Of a stretch of 64,000 bases of DNA, positions 52,819 to 63,373 are shown piece by piece; the stretch's first letter is position 1; each line of letters opens with the position of its first letter. The notes under the pieces are model-generated. The model did no database searches. It saw only the letters and a program-made list of their open reading frames with translations, and had not been told where the DNA came from. Location of the stretch: positions 1-64,000 of the forward strand of contig NZ_JOTP01000013.1 in assembly GCF_000715205.1 (NCBI RefSeq). The letters are read 5' to 3'. This stretch comes from Bacillus zhangzhouensis. GTDB lineage: Bacteria > Bacillota > Bacilli > Bacillales > Bacillaceae. The translations under genes were made by a program, and so were the position numbers.

Positions 52819-53654
52819 ACCATTTACAAAGTACAAAAACATTAAACAATGGGGTCAACATGCCAGGTTTCGGTCTTGGTGTATTCAAGGTTGAAGATGG
52901 CGCTGAATTAATCGAAGCTGTCAAAACAGCCATTCAATTAGGCTATCGCAGTATTGATACAGCGGCTATTTATGGCAATGAGGAAGGCGTTGGGCGAGGT
53001 ATACAACTTGGCCTATCAGAAACTGGACTTCGCCGCGAAGACATCTTTGTGACGTCAAAAGTGTGGAATGCCGATTTAGGATATGAATCCACACTTCAAG
53101 CATACGAAGAAAGCTTGAAAAAACTTCAGCTTGACTACCTTGATCTGTATCTAATCCATTGGCCGGTTGAAGGAAAATATAAGGAAGCTTGGCGTGCGCT
53201 AGAAACCTTATATCGTGAAGGAAAGGTGAGAGCCATCGGTGTGAGCAACTTCCAGCCGCATCATCTAGACGAACTGTTAAAAGATGCGCACATCATACCA
53301 GCTATCAATCAAGTGGAATTTCATCCAAAACTCACGCAGGAAACACTTTATACGTATTTGAACACACGCGGTATACAAATGGAAGCCTGGTCACCACTTA
53401 TGCAGGGAGAGCTGCTGCATCACCCGCTCATTACGGAGCTCGCAGACACATACAGCAAAACACCTGCACAAATTATCTTGCGCTGGGATGTGCAAAAGGG
53501 TGTCATCACCATCCCAAAATCAACGAAAGCACATCGTTTAAAAGAAAATGCCGATATTTTCGATTTTGTTCTTTCGGATGAGGATATGAAGCGTCTTTCT
53601 GATTTAAATGAGAACAAACGTATTGGCCCTGATCCAGATAACTTCGACTTTTAA
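52815..53654 (+). CDS. ytbE: YtbE, aldo/keto reductase
   Basis: This 279-residue AKR5-type reductase has Asp and Tyr in YRSIDTAAIYGNEEGVG, Lys in VTSKVWN and His in YLIHWPV as the catalytic tetrad, and IPKSTKAHRLKEN binds NADPH phosphate. It reduces aldehydes such as methylglyoxal in relatives. It is coupled to ytbD (ATGA) behind AAGGAG. The pair is probably controlled by YtcD. Confidence 0.92.
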   Translation: MNHLQSTKTLNNGVNMPGFGLGVFKVEDGAELIEAVKTAIQLGYRSIDTAAIYGNEEGVGRGIQLGLSETGLRREDIFVTSKVWNADLGYESTLQAYEESLKKLQLDYLDLYLIHWPVEGKYKEAWRALETLYREGKVRAIGVSNFQPHHLDELLKDAHIIPAINQVEFHPKLTQETLYTYLNTRGIQMEAWSPLMQGELLHHPLITELADTYSKTPAQIILRWDVQKGVITIPKSTKAHRLKENADIFDFVLSDEDMKRLSDLNENKRIGPDPDNFDF

Positions 53655-53656
53655 TG

Positions 53657-53693
53657 AAAACACCCCCGCTTTTTCTGCTAAGCGGGGGTGTTC
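53657..53693. terminator. Bidirectional terminator between ytbE and ytcQ
   Basis: ACACCCCCGCT and AGCGGGGGTGT form a very stable stem. Confidence 0.9.
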
Positions 53694-53696
53694 TGT

Positions 53697-55193
53697 TTAT
53701 GATTTTTTAAAGGAAGCTTCATATTCCTCAATGATTTTATTTCCACCATTTGATTTCCACTTCTCGATATCTTTCTTAAATTGCTCTTCGCTTATATCTC
53801 CAAGAATGAACTTATAGGTCGCATCATCGATGATTTTCTTCAATTCGTTTCCTCGCTCTGAGGCCGTTTCTGAATACAGGCTTTCAGCAGGATTGGCGAT
53901 AATCATATTCTTATTATCTTCTTCCAGCTCTTCATATTTTGTACGAACCGCATCCCCTTTATTTTTTAAGTAGCGTTTATCAATGCCTACAAGACTGACA
54001 AGCGGCTGTACATCTGTCTGCCAGCTTTTCACTTGGCTTTCTTCCCGGACAAATGTATTTCCTTCTTCTTTCTTATAATGCTGACCATCTATACCGTAAG
54101 TCATTAAACCATACACATCTTCTTCTGCAATGCGATCAAAGAAGGCCAAAATCCGCTTTAACTCCGCCTCAGATTTCACGCTTGTTTTAGGGAATGCGAA
54201 GATGCCATTATGACCACCAGATGCCCATACACGTTCTTTGCCATCTGGGCCTTTGATTCGGTTGATAATATCCACTTCCATGTTTTTATCTGTCGCATCA
54301 TCTCTTAGGTTCACCGCATCTACCATATTTCCAACATAGATGCCTGCTTTTCCTTGTGAGAATAATTCTTGCTGCTGTGTTTTACTTGTGACTGGGAAGT
54401 CTTTGTTTATATAGCCATTGTCACGCAGCTTTTTCATGTATTTCATTGTATTCATATACTCATTTGTCATAAAGTCTGGCGTGAATTTGCCGTTTTCTTC
54501 TTTCCAGTCTGTTGGCATTCCTTCATATGAACCAAGTGTCTTAAATGCCCCATAAATCAAATCATTTCGATCCGTAAAGCCAATCGTATCGGCTTTTCCA
54601 TTTTGATTCGGATCTTTTTCAGTAAATGCTTTGGCTACTTCATAAAGATCATCTAATGTTTTTGGTGTATCCAAATTTAAATTTTCAAGCCAATCCTTTC
54701 GAATGACAATCCCTTGTCTTGAAAGTGGTCTCTCTCTATAAATTCCATAAAGCTTACCGTCTATAGAGGCGTTTTTATTAATCAGTTCGTTCATCTTACT
54801 TAAATTTGGATAATCCTTTAAATACGGACCGATTTCCCAAAACATGCCTGATCTGAACGCATTAATAGCAGACGAATTCTTAATGTCTTGGATCGTGACA
54901 ATTTGCGGGAGATTCCCTGCGGCAAGTGCTGAATTTAAACGGTCTTCTTTCACAGCATCAGGCACCCACGTAATATCAAGCTCTGTATTTGTAAGCTTCT
55001 CAATCTCTTTTAATACTGAATCCTTCGGCGGCTGCTGATGATACAAAATGGCCATCCAAGTCAGCTTCACTTTTTTGTCTAAATCAACCTTCTCATCTGA
55101 TGAGCTGGCTCCTTTACTTGAGCACGCTGACAGAATGCCACTTGCTGCAAACAGCAGAACAAACGCTATCAACCATAATTTCTTTCTCCCCAT
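53697..55193 (-). CDS. ytcQ: YtcQ, solute-binding lipoprotein for rhamnogalacturonan oligomers
   Basis: The ATG at 55193 follows GGAGGGATCTT and gives 498 residues. The lipoprotein signal ends in LSAC (Cys24). The large two-lobe extracellular binding protein belongs to the LplA/YtcQ group (family 1), which captures unsaturated pectin oligosaccharides. It follows ytcP by 25 bases in one operon. It has no ATPase neighbour, as expected for systems that share MsmX. Confidence 0.9.
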   Translation of the reverse strand: MGRKKLWLIAFVLLFAASGILSACSSKGASSSDEKVDLDKKVKLTWMAILYHQQPPKDSVLKEIEKLTNTELDITWVPDAVKEDRLNSALAAGNLPQIVTIQDIKNSSAINAFRSGMFWEIGPYLKDYPNLSKMNELINKNASIDGKLYGIYRERPLSRQGIVIRKDWLENLNLDTPKTLDDLYEVAKAFTEKDPNQNGKADTIGFTDRNDLIYGAFKTLGSYEGMPTDWKEENGKFTPDFMTNEYMNTMKYMKKLRDNGYINKDFPVTSKTQQQELFSQGKAGIYVGNMVDAVNLRDDATDKNMEVDIINRIKGPDGKERVWASGGHNGIFAFPKTSVKSEAELKRILAFFDRIAEEDVYGLMTYGIDGQHYKKEEGNTFVREESQVKSWQTDVQPLVSLVGIDKRYLKNKGDAVRTKYEELEEDNKNMIIANPAESLYSETASERGNELKKIIDDATYKFILGDISEEQFKKDIEKWKSNGGNKIIEEYEASFKKS

Positions 55194-55218
55194 AAGATCC
55201 CTCCGTTGTTCCATCTTT

Positions 55219-56097
55219 TTAACCCTTTACAGAACCTAGTAATGCCCCTTTGTTGAAATGCTTTTGAATAAATGGATAGACAAGCAGAACCGGAATGGTC
55301 GCCACGACAATGACAGCCATTTTAATCGTTTGATCTGGCGGTGGTGTCGATGAGCCCATATCCGACATATCTCCCTGCATTCCGCTCGATACAATCACAA
55401 TCTGCCTTAGTAGTACCTGAATCGGCCATTTCACCGAATCATTTAAATACAGGATGGCGGTCATGTACGTATTCCAATACGTCACGGCATAAAAAAGTGA
55501 AATGGTCGCAATGGCTGGTAAAGAAAGAGGAAGCACAATTTTAAAAAAGATCCCTAAATCGTTACAGCCATCCATTTTAGCTGATTCCTCAAGGCTTGCC
55601 GGAATGTTTTGAAAGAAGTTTTTCAAAATGATCAAATTGAATGCATTGATGGCGACCGGCAGAATGAGTGACCAATAGGTATCAAGCAGCCCAAGTGTTT
55701 TCACCACAATAAACGTCGGGATCATCCCTCCGCTAAACAGCATCGTGAAGACGACGAGAAACATGAGTGTTCTCCGGCCTTTTAACTCCCGGCGAGACAG
55801 CCCATATGCCATCAGTGAGGACAAAAACATGCTGACAGCTGTTCCAACGAGCGTCACGAGAATGGATACAATGAGGCTGCGATACACAATATCTGTAGAA
55901 AAAATATAGCGATAAGCCTCGAGAGAAAACGTCGTCGGAAACAAAATAAACTTCTTTGAGATGACCTCTTCTACCGTTGCAAAAGAGGCGGCAATGACAT
56001 GGATGAACGGGAGCACACATATTAATGCGAACATGAGTAGAAAAGAGTAATTAAATAAATTGAACAATCGGCCTTTCATAGAACGATCTATGTTCAT
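55219..56097 (-). CDS. ytcP: YtcP, ABC transporter permease
   Basis: This 292-residue permease of the LplC/YtcP type has six membrane helices. The EAA loop is [26 protein letters not shown]. It should pair with YteP. I chose the second of two adjacent starts (GTG, ATG), at 56097, behind AAAGAAAGGG. A perfect cre box lies 12 bases upstream of the ribosome site. Confidence 0.9.
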   Translation of the reverse strand: MNIDRSMKGRLFNLFNYSFLLMFALICVLPFIHVIAASFATVEEVISKKFILFPTTFSLEAYRYIFSTDIVYRSLIVSILVTLVGTAVSMFLSSLMAYGLSRRELKGRRTLMFLVVFTMLFSGGMIPTFIVVKTLGLLDTYWSLILPVAINAFNLIILKNFFQNIPASLEESAKMDGCNDLGIFFKIVLPLSLPAIATISLFYAVTYWNTYMTAILYLNDSVKWPIQVLLRQIVIVSSGMQGDMSDMGSSTPPPDQTIKMAVIVVATIPVLLVYPFIQKHFNKGALLGSVKG

Positions 56098-56111
56098 CAC
56101 GCCCTTTCTTT

Positions 56112-56125
56112 TGTAAGCGTTATCA
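56112..56125 (-). promoter_or_regulatory. Perfect cre box upstream of ytcP
   Basis: TGTAAGCGTTATCA (plus strand) matches TGWAANCGNTNWCA at every fixed position. It lies between the presumed promoter (motif at 56194-56216) and the ytcP start, a position where CcpA acts as a roadblock. This would silence ytcP and ytcQ when glucose is present. Confidence 0.85.
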
Positions 56126-56193
56126 TTTCGTCTGAAAATAAGCTGCAGCCTGTGACGATATCGTGATTAAAATGTAACAAACGGGGGAAGAAA

Positions 56194-56216
56194 GCGTCTA
56201 TAATCATCTTGACAGA
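56194..56216 (-). promoter_or_regulatory. Motif shared with the yteP upstream region
   Basis: On the minus strand this reads TCTGTCAAGATGATTATAG plus ACGC, matching 48599-48577 at 18 of 23 bases. TGATTATAGA could be an extended -10. It lies about 95 bases upstream of ytcP. Confidence 0.5.
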
Positions 56217-56298
56217 CCAAACAGATCTTCATGCCGGTCGTGCTTTTATGCTCATGAAACAAAAGAATAAGATCATGAGCTAATGACATGATTATGCC

Positions 56299-57051
56299 CT
56301 ATGCCTGATCATTTTCTTCAAGAATTTCCGTCGTATTGACATCTGGTCTATAGCCTAACTCCTGCTTCGTTTTCTCAGTGGACCAAGGCTTTTCTTCGTT
56401 TTCTGATACGGCATAATATGTCCCAAAGGGAACTTCCGTTTCAATCGCCGCTTTTGTGATCCCAACAAGATCTTCATGTGAAAGCAGCGTTCTTTTCGTT
56501 CTTTTTTTCTTGTGTAATTCCTCCATTTCATCTGTCACAACGGTTCCAATGCGCAAATTGATGACAGACATCTCCGTTTGATCGTGGAATAAACGTCCTA
56601 GCTGTTCGGAGGCAAATTTTAAAATGCCATACACATTTTTTGTCGCAGGCACATCGTCAGTCGTAATATTTCGCCTTAGTAAAGAATGACCATCCTTTTC
56701 ATAACGATCGGTCACATGGTTGCTGCTTGCAAAAATGACTTTTCGTATGCTTAACCGAGCCGCTGAACGAAACATATGATAAGTGCTCCGCCAAAAAACA
56801 TCATTCATTTTTGCGAATTCCTCTGCATTCATCACATCATGCGTCATGTCCATGTTCAGAAGGTGAATGATGACATCTGTATCTCGCGGAATCGCCTGAT
56901 ATAATTCCTGTTCATTCGTTGCATCTGCTAAAATGACTTTTTCTACACAGCTTGTTTGATCAATGATGTTGATGTTGTACTCTGAAGAGAGCCCTTTTGT
57001 TAAAAGACGGCCGATCACACCGCACCCGCCAATGATGGTGATTTTTTTCAT
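56299..57051 (-). CDS. ytbQ: YtbQ, NAD-dependent epimerase/dehydratase family protein
   Basis: The ATG at 57051 follows AAGGAGGAG and gives 250 residues. It begins with the Rossmann motif KKITIIGGCGVIGRLLTKGL. VYGILKFASEQLGRLF carries the active-site Tyr-x-x-x-Lys (YGILK), and VINLRIGTVV follows. It is a short-chain extended reductase, probably acting on a uronic acid or a sugar from the pectin pathway. It lies about 50 bases after ytaP in the same direction. Confidence 0.85.
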   Translation of the reverse strand: MKKITIIGGCGVIGRLLTKGLSSEYNINIIDQTSCVEKVILADATNEQELYQAIPRDTDVIIHLLNMDMTHDVMNAEEFAKMNDVFWRSTYHMFRSAARLSIRKVIFASSNHVTDRYEKDGHSLLRRNITTDDVPATKNVYGILKFASEQLGRLFHDQTEMSVINLRIGTVVTDEMEELHKKKRTKRTLLSHEDLVGITKAAIETEVPFGTYYAVSENEEKPWSTEKTKQELGYRPDVNTTEILEENDQA

Positions 57052-57098
57052 ATGTCTCCTCCTTCCTTTTGGCGTAGTATGTCCAAGCCTTTTATTGA

Positions 57099-58010
57099 TT
57101 AGAGCCACTTTTTCAAAAATCGTGTTGCTTCGTGACGCATCGCGGCTGTTTCAAAATGACCTGCATGAAGACCCACAAGCTGATACCGTTCTTTCAATGA
57201 AGCAGCTTGATAGGTTTGACTCAATACCTTTTGAATTCGTCCAACACCTTCAGCGGGAGTCAGTTGATCGAGTTTTCCAACCAAGCTTAAATGGGGTCTT
57301 GGAAAAATCATTTCCTGGATATCCGCTGCTGTAAAATGCTTGGCTAAGCTCGGTACATAGTAGTAAAAGCCATGCCGGTCTAAATTGTTCGTTTCAATCA
57401 ATGTATGATGATCTACCTGTGCGCAAAGATCGATACACACACTGATCCGTTCATCAAGCGCAGCCGTCCACCATGAAAGAAGACCACCCATTGACATCCC
57501 AAAAACGGCTAACCGGTCTGGCAGCACATCGGATCGAGACACCAAATAATCGATCGCACACATGCTTTCATACAGCATCATGCCCCACATCACTTTTCCT
57601 GTTAAAAGCATTTCCTTGAAAATTTCACTTTCCGTTCTCCCTCTTCTTTCACCAAAACCTGCATGGTCAATGGCCAGCACACTATATCCTTTTGACGTGA
57701 ACTCTTTTGCGTATGAAGGCGCTTGCAAATAATGAGCACCCTTTAACAATTCTTCCTTCCCATCTACGTAATTCCCGCCATGAGAATGTTGGAACAACAC
57801 AACCGGTCTTTTTTTCACTGTGTCCTTCGGCTTCACAAAATAAGCGGGCACTTCCTCTACACCATGAATAGAGAGAATAAGTGTTTCGACTAAGTAAGAT
57901 TCACGTTCCTCAATTTTCAACGTATAAGCCTCCACGCGATGACGCTCTGGCATTTCTCCTAATAGACTGAGCAGTTGTTCACGTTTGCTTTCCTTTTCCA
58001 TTGACGTCAC
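57099..58010 (-). CDS. ytaP: YtaP, alpha/beta hydrolase
   Basis: This 303-residue hydrolase has the nucleophile elbow VFGMSMGGLLSWW (Gly-Met-Ser-Met-Gly) near residue 170, the oxyanion region VVLFQHSHGG, and a catalytic His in GLHAGHFET near the C-terminus. It resembles acetylxylan-esterase or dienelactone-hydrolase types and may deacetylate pectin oligomers. It has no signal peptide and is intracellular. Confidence 0.85.
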   Translation of the reverse strand: MTSMEKESKREQLLSLLGEMPERHRVEAYTLKIEERESYLVETLILSIHGVEEVPAYFVKPKDTVKKRPVVLFQHSHGGNYVDGKEELLKGAHYLQAPSYAKEFTSKGYSVLAIDHAGFGERRGRTESEIFKEMLLTGKVMWGMMLYESMCAIDYLVSRSDVLPDRLAVFGMSMGGLLSWWTAALDERISVCIDLCAQVDHHTLIETNNLDRHGFYYYVPSLAKHFTAADIQEMIFPRPHLSLVGKLDQLTPAEGVGRIQKVLSQTYQAASLKERYQLVGLHAGHFETAAMRHEATRFLKKWL

Positions 58011-58085
58011 TCCTCATTTTCTTGATCCACTTTTAAAATACGAGATCGATGAGAGAATCACCTTGTTTTCGACAAAATTATGTCC

Positions 58086-58125
58086 CGGGAAATAACAAAC
58101 ACCCACCGGTTTATACCGATGGGTG
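58086..58125 (-). terminator. Terminator of leuS
   Basis: ACACCCATCGG and CCGGTGGGTGT form a stem followed by TTTG and more T on the minus strand, just after the leuS stop. Confidence 0.85.
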
Positions 58126-58131
58126 TAGTCA

Positions 58132-60546
58132 TTAGTTCGCAACAATATTGACAAGCTTACCAGGAACCGCAATCACTTTACGAATGGTTTTTCCTTCAAG
58201 CTGTTCTTTTACTCGTGCATCATTTTTTGCAAGTTCTTCTAACTGTTCCCTTGTTGCATCAGCAGGAACGGTTAATTTTGCTTTCACTTTCCCATTTAGC
58301 TGTACGACAATTTCTACTTCATCGTCGACAAGCTTTGCCTCGTCATATTGCGGCCATGCTTCATAAGAAATCGACCCTTCATGACCAAGTTTATTCCAAA
58401 GCTCTTCCGCTAAATGCGGTGCAATTGGAGAAAGAAGTTTCACAAAGCCTTCTGCATATTCTTTCGGCAGTGTATCAGCCTTGTAGGCATCATTGATAAA
58501 CACCATTAATTGTGAAATTCCTGTATTGAAACGTAAGCCTTCATAATGATCTGTCACCTTCATCACTGTTTCATGATAGCTGCGTTCTAATGCGCCACCA
58601 GATTGCTCCGTCACTTTGTCACTGATTGAGCCATCTTCATTTGTGAATAGGCGCCATACACGGTCAAGGAAACGGCGAGCGCCATCAAGTCCTGTTTCAG
58701 ACCAAGCGATTGACGCATCTAAAGGTCCCATAAACATTTCATAAAGTCTTAATGTATCCGCGCCATGAGATTCTACGATGTCATCTGGGTTGACAACGTT
58801 CCCTTTTGATTTACTCATTTTTTCATTATTTTCACCAAGAATCATTCCTTGGTTGAACAATTTCATGAAAGGCTCTTTTGTTGGGACAACGCCGATATCA
58901 TACAAGAATTTATGCCAGAAGCGCGCATATAAAAGATGCAGTACAGCATGTTCTGCTCCGCCAATATACACATCAACTGGAAGCCATTTTTTAAGCTTTT
59001 CAGGAGATGCAAGCTCTTCAGTGTTATGTGGATCAATATAACGTAAGAAGTACCAGCAGCTGCCTGCCCATTGCGGCATTGTATTGGTTTCACGACGTCC
59101 TTTTTTACCTGTAACTGGATCTACAACCTCAACCCACTCTTTTATATTGGCTAAAGGTGATTCACCTGTTCCACTTGGCTTAATTTCCGTTGTCTTAGGC
59201 AAGATCAGTGGAAGCTCTTCCTCCGAAACAGCTGAAGATGTTCCGTCCTCCCAATGAATAATTGGAATTGGCTCACCCCAGTAACGCTGACGGCTGAATA
59301 ACCAGTCTCTTAAACGATACGTGACTTTCTTTTCACCTTTTTGATGTTCTTCAAGCCATGCAATGGCTTTTTCAATCGCTTCTTCTTTCCCTAATCCATT
59401 TAAGAAGTCAGAGTTAATGTGTTTTCCATCACCTGTGTAAGCTTCTTTTTCAATGTCTCCGCCTGCTACAACTTCTTTAATTGGAAGATCAAATGTCTTA
59501 GCGAATTCATAATCGCGCTCATCATGAGCAGGTACCGCCATAATAGCTCCCGTTCCATAAGTAGCTAACACGTAATCTGCAATCCAGATCGGCATCTTTT
59601 CACCATTTAATGGATTGATGGCATACGCACCTGTGAAAATACCCGTTTTCGTTTTAGATAGATCTGTCCGCTCTAAGTCGCTCTTAGATTGAATTTCTTT
59701 GATATACGCATCCACTGCTTCTTTTTGAGCAGCTGATGTAATTTTCTCAACAAGCGCATGTTCTGGTGCAAGCACCGCATACGTTGCACCAAATAGTGTA
59801 TCAGGACGCGTTGTAAAAACGGTAAACTGTTCATTATGTCCTTCTACTTCAAAGTGAACATGCGCACCTTCAGAACGTCCGATCCAATTACGCTGCATAT
59901 CTTTGATGCTTTCAGGCCAATCAATGTCTTCTAAATCTTCTAACAGCCTGTCCGCATATGCCGTAATTCTCAGCATCCATTGCTTCATCGGACGTCTTTC
60001 AACTGGATGTCCTCCGCGTTCACTTTTTCCATCAATGACTTCTTCGTTTGCAAGGACCGTACCGAGCGCTGGGCACCAGTTCACTGGTACTTCATCGATA
60101 TAAGCCAATCCTTTTTCATACAATTTTAAGAAAATCCATTGTGTCCATTTGTAATAATTCGGATCTGTCGTGTTGATTTCTCTATCCCAGTCGTATGAGA
60201 ATCCTAAAGATTGAATTTGGCGGCGGAAGTTATTGATGTTCTCTTCTGTAAAGACCGCCGGATCATTCCCTGTATCCAGTGCATACTGCTCCGCTGGAAG
60301 ACCAAATGCATCCCATCCCATTGGATGAAGAACATCATATCCCTGCATACGTTTCATACGTGATAAAATATCCGTTGCTGTGTAGCCCTCAGGGTGCCCG
60401 ACATGAAGCCCTGCTCCTGATGGATATGGAAACATATCAAGCGCATAAAACTTTGGTTTATCTTCCGAGTCAGATGTGGCGAATGTTTTATGTGTCAGCC
60501 AATGATCCTGCCACTTCTTTTCAATTTCCCGATGCTGAAAACTCAA
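58132..60546 (-). CDS. leuS: Leucyl-tRNA synthetase
   Basis: This class I synthetase is 804 residues, the same length as in B. subtilis. The HIGH motif is [15 protein letters not shown], a CP1 editing domain ([20 protein letters not shown]) is present, and the KMSKS motif is [13 protein letters not shown]. The start is a TTG at 60546 ([11 protein letters not shown]) with AAAGGAGG 8 bases upstream; the frame is open further because it runs through the T-box leader. It is controlled by the T-box upstream. Confidence 0.96.
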   Translation of the reverse strand: MSFQHREIEKKWQDHWLTHKTFATSDSEDKPKFYALDMFPYPSGAGLHVGHPEGYTATDILSRMKRMQGYDVLHPMGWDAFGLPAEQYALDTGNDPAVFTEENINNFRRQIQSLGFSYDWDREINTTDPNYYKWTQWIFLKLYEKGLAYIDEVPVNWCPALGTVLANEEVIDGKSERGGHPVERRPMKQWMLRITAYADRLLEDLEDIDWPESIKDMQRNWIGRSEGAHVHFEVEGHNEQFTVFTTRPDTLFGATYAVLAPEHALVEKITSAAQKEAVDAYIKEIQSKSDLERTDLSKTKTGIFTGAYAINPLNGEKMPIWIADYVLATYGTGAIMAVPAHDERDYEFAKTFDLPIKEVVAGGDIEKEAYTGDGKHINSDFLNGLGKEEAIEKAIAWLEEHQKGEKKVTYRLRDWLFSRQRYWGEPIPIIHWEDGTSSAVSEEELPLILPKTTEIKPSGTGESPLANIKEWVEVVDPVTGKKGRRETNTMPQWAGSCWYFLRYIDPHNTEELASPEKLKKWLPVDVYIGGAEHAVLHLLYARFWHKFLYDIGVVPTKEPFMKLFNQGMILGENNEKMSKSKGNVVNPDDIVESHGADTLRLYEMFMGPLDASIAWSETGLDGARRFLDRVWRLFTNEDGSISDKVTEQSGGALERSYHETVMKVTDHYEGLRFNTGISQLMVFINDAYKADTLPKEYAEGFVKLLSPIAPHLAEELWNKLGHEGSISYEAWPQYDEAKLVDDEVEIVVQLNGKVKAKLTVPADATREQLEELAKNDARVKEQLEGKTIRKVIAVPGKLVNIVAN

Positions 60547-60614
60547 TATGAAAACCTCCTTTAATATGTACGGCTTTATCTGCTCAGATGACCACTGCAA
60601 GAATTCAGATTTTT

Positions 60615-60880
60615 CTAAAATCACCAAAAAACCCTCATCCCTGGAAAGGGACGAGAGATTTTTTGGTTCCCGCGGTACCACCCTTGTTAGCGTAACTTGC
60701 TGTTCGTACGCTCACTTAATATCTTTAACGCAGACATGCGACAGAAGCTTTAACGCAACTGCAACTCTGAGGCGAGTTCAGAAGCAGATTTGATTGACTT
60801 TCACCAGCCGTCAATTCTCTAAAGACAAATACTGCTTTCCTACTACTCCTCTTCACTGTTCTTATCGTAACCGTCATCTA
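60615..60880 (-). promoter_or_regulatory. Leucine T-box leader of leuS
   Basis: The T-box AAGGGTGGTACCGCGG lies at 60685-60670. The terminator (CTCGTCCCT with AGGGATGAG, then a T-run) is at 60655-60624. A CTC triplet near 60770 lies in the expected specifier area and would match a tRNA-Leu anticodon, but the exact specifier cannot be proven by eye. Uncharged tRNA-Leu should permit read-through. Confidence 0.88.
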
Positions 60881-60886
60881 AGTAGT

Positions 60887-60915
60887 ATTTTATAGAATTA
60901 TGATCATAAGTGCAA
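60887..60915 (-). promoter_or_regulatory. Promoter of leuS
   Basis: TTGCAC (60910-60915), 17 bases and TAAAAT (60887-60892) lie just upstream of the T-box leader. Confidence 0.7.
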
Positions 60916-60968
60916 GCAGGTTTGTATACAATGGGAATGTACCCTAGACTAGGGTAAAGTAGAGGATA

Positions 60969-61292
60969 TTATTCGTGTGGAGATCGGTTATGACGGTTGG
61001 AGTCTGCATCCTGTGAACGCTGTTCTCTCACAAAATCGAAGCTTCGCAGAACTGCTTCTCCTCCGTAACCTGAAATAATTGATAAGATGACCAAGTGCAG
61101 ACTAGAATCGGGATTTGAGGATAAGACAAGCAGTGTAGCGGCAATCATCCCAACGAGCCAATCTTCAATAAACCCTAGATAAATAAACTTTTTTGTCATT
61201 CTGGGCTTCTCTAGCCTGCCTTTTTTCTTTACGTGACCGAGAATGCCCATGACCCCTCCAATGGCGCAAGCAATAATGACTTGTTGCAGCAT
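60969..61292 (-). CDS. ytvB: YtvB, DUF4257-type membrane protein
   Basis: The ATG at 61292 follows AGGAAGG at 8 bases and gives 107 residues. It has three hydrophobic segments, with a GGVMGILGHVKKKGRLEKPRMTK loop after the first and SGYGGEAVLRSFDF after the last, which fits the DUF4257/YtvB family. The function is unknown. It is divergent from ytvA, as in B. subtilis. Confidence 0.8.
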   Translation of the reverse strand: MLQQVIIACAIGGVMGILGHVKKKGRLEKPRMTKKFIYLGFIEDWLVGMIAATLLVLSSNPDSSLHLVILSIISGYGGEAVLRSFDFVREQRSQDADSNRHNRSPHE

Positions 61293-61592
61293 TTTCATCA
61301 CCTTCCTAAAGCCCTTAGAATAGTAAAGCGACTTCAGGCTGTCCAGCCCCCTGTAATGCCATTCTGCTGTTACGTCATAATCCATGTAAAAGGTCTATTC
61401 TCTCTAACGAAGAAAAAAAGCTTGTTTCTTCCATTATATGTGAATGACCTAGAAACAATCTTGATGCATTGGAATCATTTTTACCTAATCCATATTAACT
61501 ATTTTTGGTATTTTATGAATGATAAGCAATTGATTCCTTCTTTTTCTAAAGAAAAGTCTCCTTACTTACTCTATTCTAATGGAGGACAAACT

Positions 61593-61721
61593 ATGATGAC
61601 AAATTTAACAAAGCGTTTGCAATCATTGAAACAGAACATATGTTATGTTACGTTTATAAAGAATTATTTTGCTCGAAAAGAAACCAATTTGAATGTCTAT
61701 AGTAGCATCAAAGGAGGGTAA
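61593..61721 (+). CDS. Possible 42-residue small protein just upstream of ytvA
   Basis: The ATG at 61593 has an excellent ribosome site (ATGGAGG, 7 bases upstream), and the frame ends with TAA at 61719-61721, one base before the ytvA ATG. The product ([19 protein letters not shown] ...) is basic and without a clear membrane helix. The spacing suggests coupling to ytvA, whose ribosome site lies within this frame. I do not recognise it. Confidence 0.5.
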   Translation: MMTNLTKRLQSLKQNICYVTFIKNYFARKETNLNVYSSIKGG

Positions 61722-61722
61722 T

Positions 61723-62526
61723 ATGGTCAGCTCGAACATCTTCGGCTTGCAAAAACAGCTTGAACTCATAAAAAAAGCGCTAGATCATGCGCGGATTGGT
61801 GTTGTGATTACAGACCCTTCTTTAGAGGATAATCCTATCGTTTATGTGAATCATGGCTTTACACAAATGACTGGATACAAACCAGACGAGATTCTTGGGC
61901 GTAATTGTCGATTCCTCCAAGGAAAAGACACAGATCAAGAGCAGCTTGATTTAATACGTCATGGAATACAAAACAAAACACCTATTACCACACAGCTTAA
62001 AAATTATAAAAAAGACGGCACTTTTTTTTGGAATGAACTCAACATAGATCCTCTATACATTGAACAAGATGACAAAACATTTTTCATTGGCTTTCAAAAG
62101 GATATTACGAAACAGAAAGAATATGAACAGCTCCTAGAAGATTCCTTAAAGGAAGTCACCTCTCTTTCGACGCCAATCGTCCCAATCAAAAATGGTGTGT
62201 CCGCTCTTCCACTCATCGGAAAACTATCTGAAGAACGCTTTGATGCCATTGTCGCTAAATTAACTTGTATATTAGATGATTCAAAGGATGATTATTTAAT
62301 CGTCGATCTTTCTGGTTTAATTGATGTAGATGATTCCGTCGCATCACGAATTTTCAAACTGCACCATCTCCTCAGCTTAACTGGAACGGAACTGATCATT
62401 ACTGGGATCAAACCACAGCTTGCGATGAAAATGAAAGACTTGGATACAGATTTCCAACATACCATCACATATTTGACGGTAAAAGAAGCTATAAAAGGAT
62501 TGCCATTAGCTGAAAACCCTGTTTGA
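61723..62526 (+). CDS. ytvA: Blue-light photoreceptor YtvA (LOV-STAS)
   Basis: The product is 267 residues. Residues about 14-125 form a LOV domain with the flavin-binding [13 protein letters not shown]; Cys62, at the same position as in B. subtilis YtvA, forms the photo-adduct with [13 protein letters not shown] and the J-alpha helix ([18 protein letters not shown]) follow. The C-terminal STAS domain (residues about 150-260, [19 protein letters not shown]) links it to the stressosome that controls SigB. CAAAGGAGGG lies 5 bases before the ATG. Confidence 0.96.
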   Translation: MVSSNIFGLQKQLELIKKALDHARIGVVITDPSLEDNPIVYVNHGFTQMTGYKPDEILGRNCRFLQGKDTDQEQLDLIRHGIQNKTPITTQLKNYKKDGTFFWNELNIDPLYIEQDDKTFFIGFQKDITKQKEYEQLLEDSLKEVTSLSTPIVPIKNGVSALPLIGKLSEERFDAIVAKLTCILDDSKDDYLIVDLSGLIDVDDSVASRIFKLHHLLSLTGTELIITGIKPQLAMKMKDLDTDFQHTITYLTVKEAIKGLPLAENPV

Positions 62527-62543
62527 ACAGGGTTTTTTTATTT
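62511..62543 (+). terminator. Terminator of ytvA
   Basis: AAAACCCTGTT and AACAGGGTTTT overlap the stop codon and are followed by a T-run. Confidence 0.85.
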
Positions 62544-62611
62544 GAATCACTCCACAAAATGGAAAAATGAGGTATGATAGGGGTAAATAGAGATTTAGGG
62601 GGGGCTACTAG

Positions 62612-63313
62612 ATGATCTTTTTACTCATCATAGGTCTTTTATGCTTTTGTTTCGCCATAGGATATGCCGCTAATTTCTTCTTATTCAAACACCGGAACCA
62701 AAGGATTTTTTCAAAAGGACTCTTTTATCCTTTTTTGATTATTGGTCTCGTTTTTTCCATCATGTCGTTACCGTTTGTTGCCACAGATGCTCCGAAGGCA
62801 CAAGCAGATCCATCTTCGGAACAGCTCTTAAAGGATCAAAAACAATTAGCATCTGAAATTTCTCATCTGAAGGAAGATAAAGAGTCGCTTACGTCCTCTT
62901 TAGAAGACGCGACAAAAGAAAAAGAAAAACTGTCAAAAAAGCTAGAAAACACCACCTCAGAAAAAGAAACGGTCAAACAGCAAAAAGAGACCATTCAAGA
63001 GCTTGAAGAGAAAATAGACAAGCTGACCTCTAGCAACGAAACACTCAAAAAAGAAAACAAGAAAAAAAATAAAGAGACTCAGTCCTCAACCGTCCAGCGC
63101 TCCGCTCCTAAGGATGAAGGCACGAATACGGGCGGGCATGAATCACAAAAGGAAACAAAAAAAGAATCGACCGCCTGTAACATCAAAGGAAGTGTGAATG
63201 GCATTTATCACACACCGAGCAGCAGATACTACTCGCGAACAAAAAATGTAACCAAGCTGTTCTGCTCCGTAGAAGAGGCAGAGCGAGCAGGGTACAGGGC
63301 ACCTAAGCAATAG
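62612..63313 (+). CDS. yttA: YttA-like membrane protein with coiled coil and C-terminal sunset-type domain
   Basis: The product is 233 residues. Two membrane helices (about 1-24 and 37-57) are followed by a long Lys/Glu coiled coil (about 68-150), a Ser/Thr/Lys linker, and a C-terminal module [20 protein letters not shown] ... [14 protein letters not shown]. That Cys-x-Ile-Lys-Gly ... Tyr-His-x-Pro ... Phe-Cys pattern is typical of sunset or nuclease-associated tail domains. The symbol is by position next to ytvA. GGGGGG precedes the ATG. The role is unknown. Confidence 0.75.
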   Translation: MIFLLIIGLLCFCFAIGYAANFFLFKHRNQRIFSKGLFYPFLIIGLVFSIMSLPFVATDAPKAQADPSSEQLLKDQKQLASEISHLKEDKESLTSSLEDATKEKEKLSKKLENTTSEKETVKQQKETIQELEEKIDKLTSSNETLKKENKKKNKETQSSTVQRSAPKDEGTNTGGHESQKETKKESTACNIKGSVNGIYHTPSSRYYSRTKNVTKLFCSVEEAERAGYRAPKQ

Positions 63314-63327
63314 CTATACTTCACGAT

Positions 63328-63373
63328 AAAAAACCTCCTGTTAGTCCACTAGGGAACAGGAGGTTCTTTTTTT
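63328..63373. terminator. Bidirectional terminator between yttA and the permease gene
   Basis: AAAAACCTCCTGTT and AACAGGAGGTTCTTTTT form a strong stem usable from both sides. Confidence 0.88.

Noticed and set aside
61233-61721. 162-residue frame covering the ytvB start and the ytvA upstream region
   Set aside because: The upper part is antisense to ytvB and lacks a start signal. Only the last 42 codons, from 61593, have a ribosome site and are listed separately.
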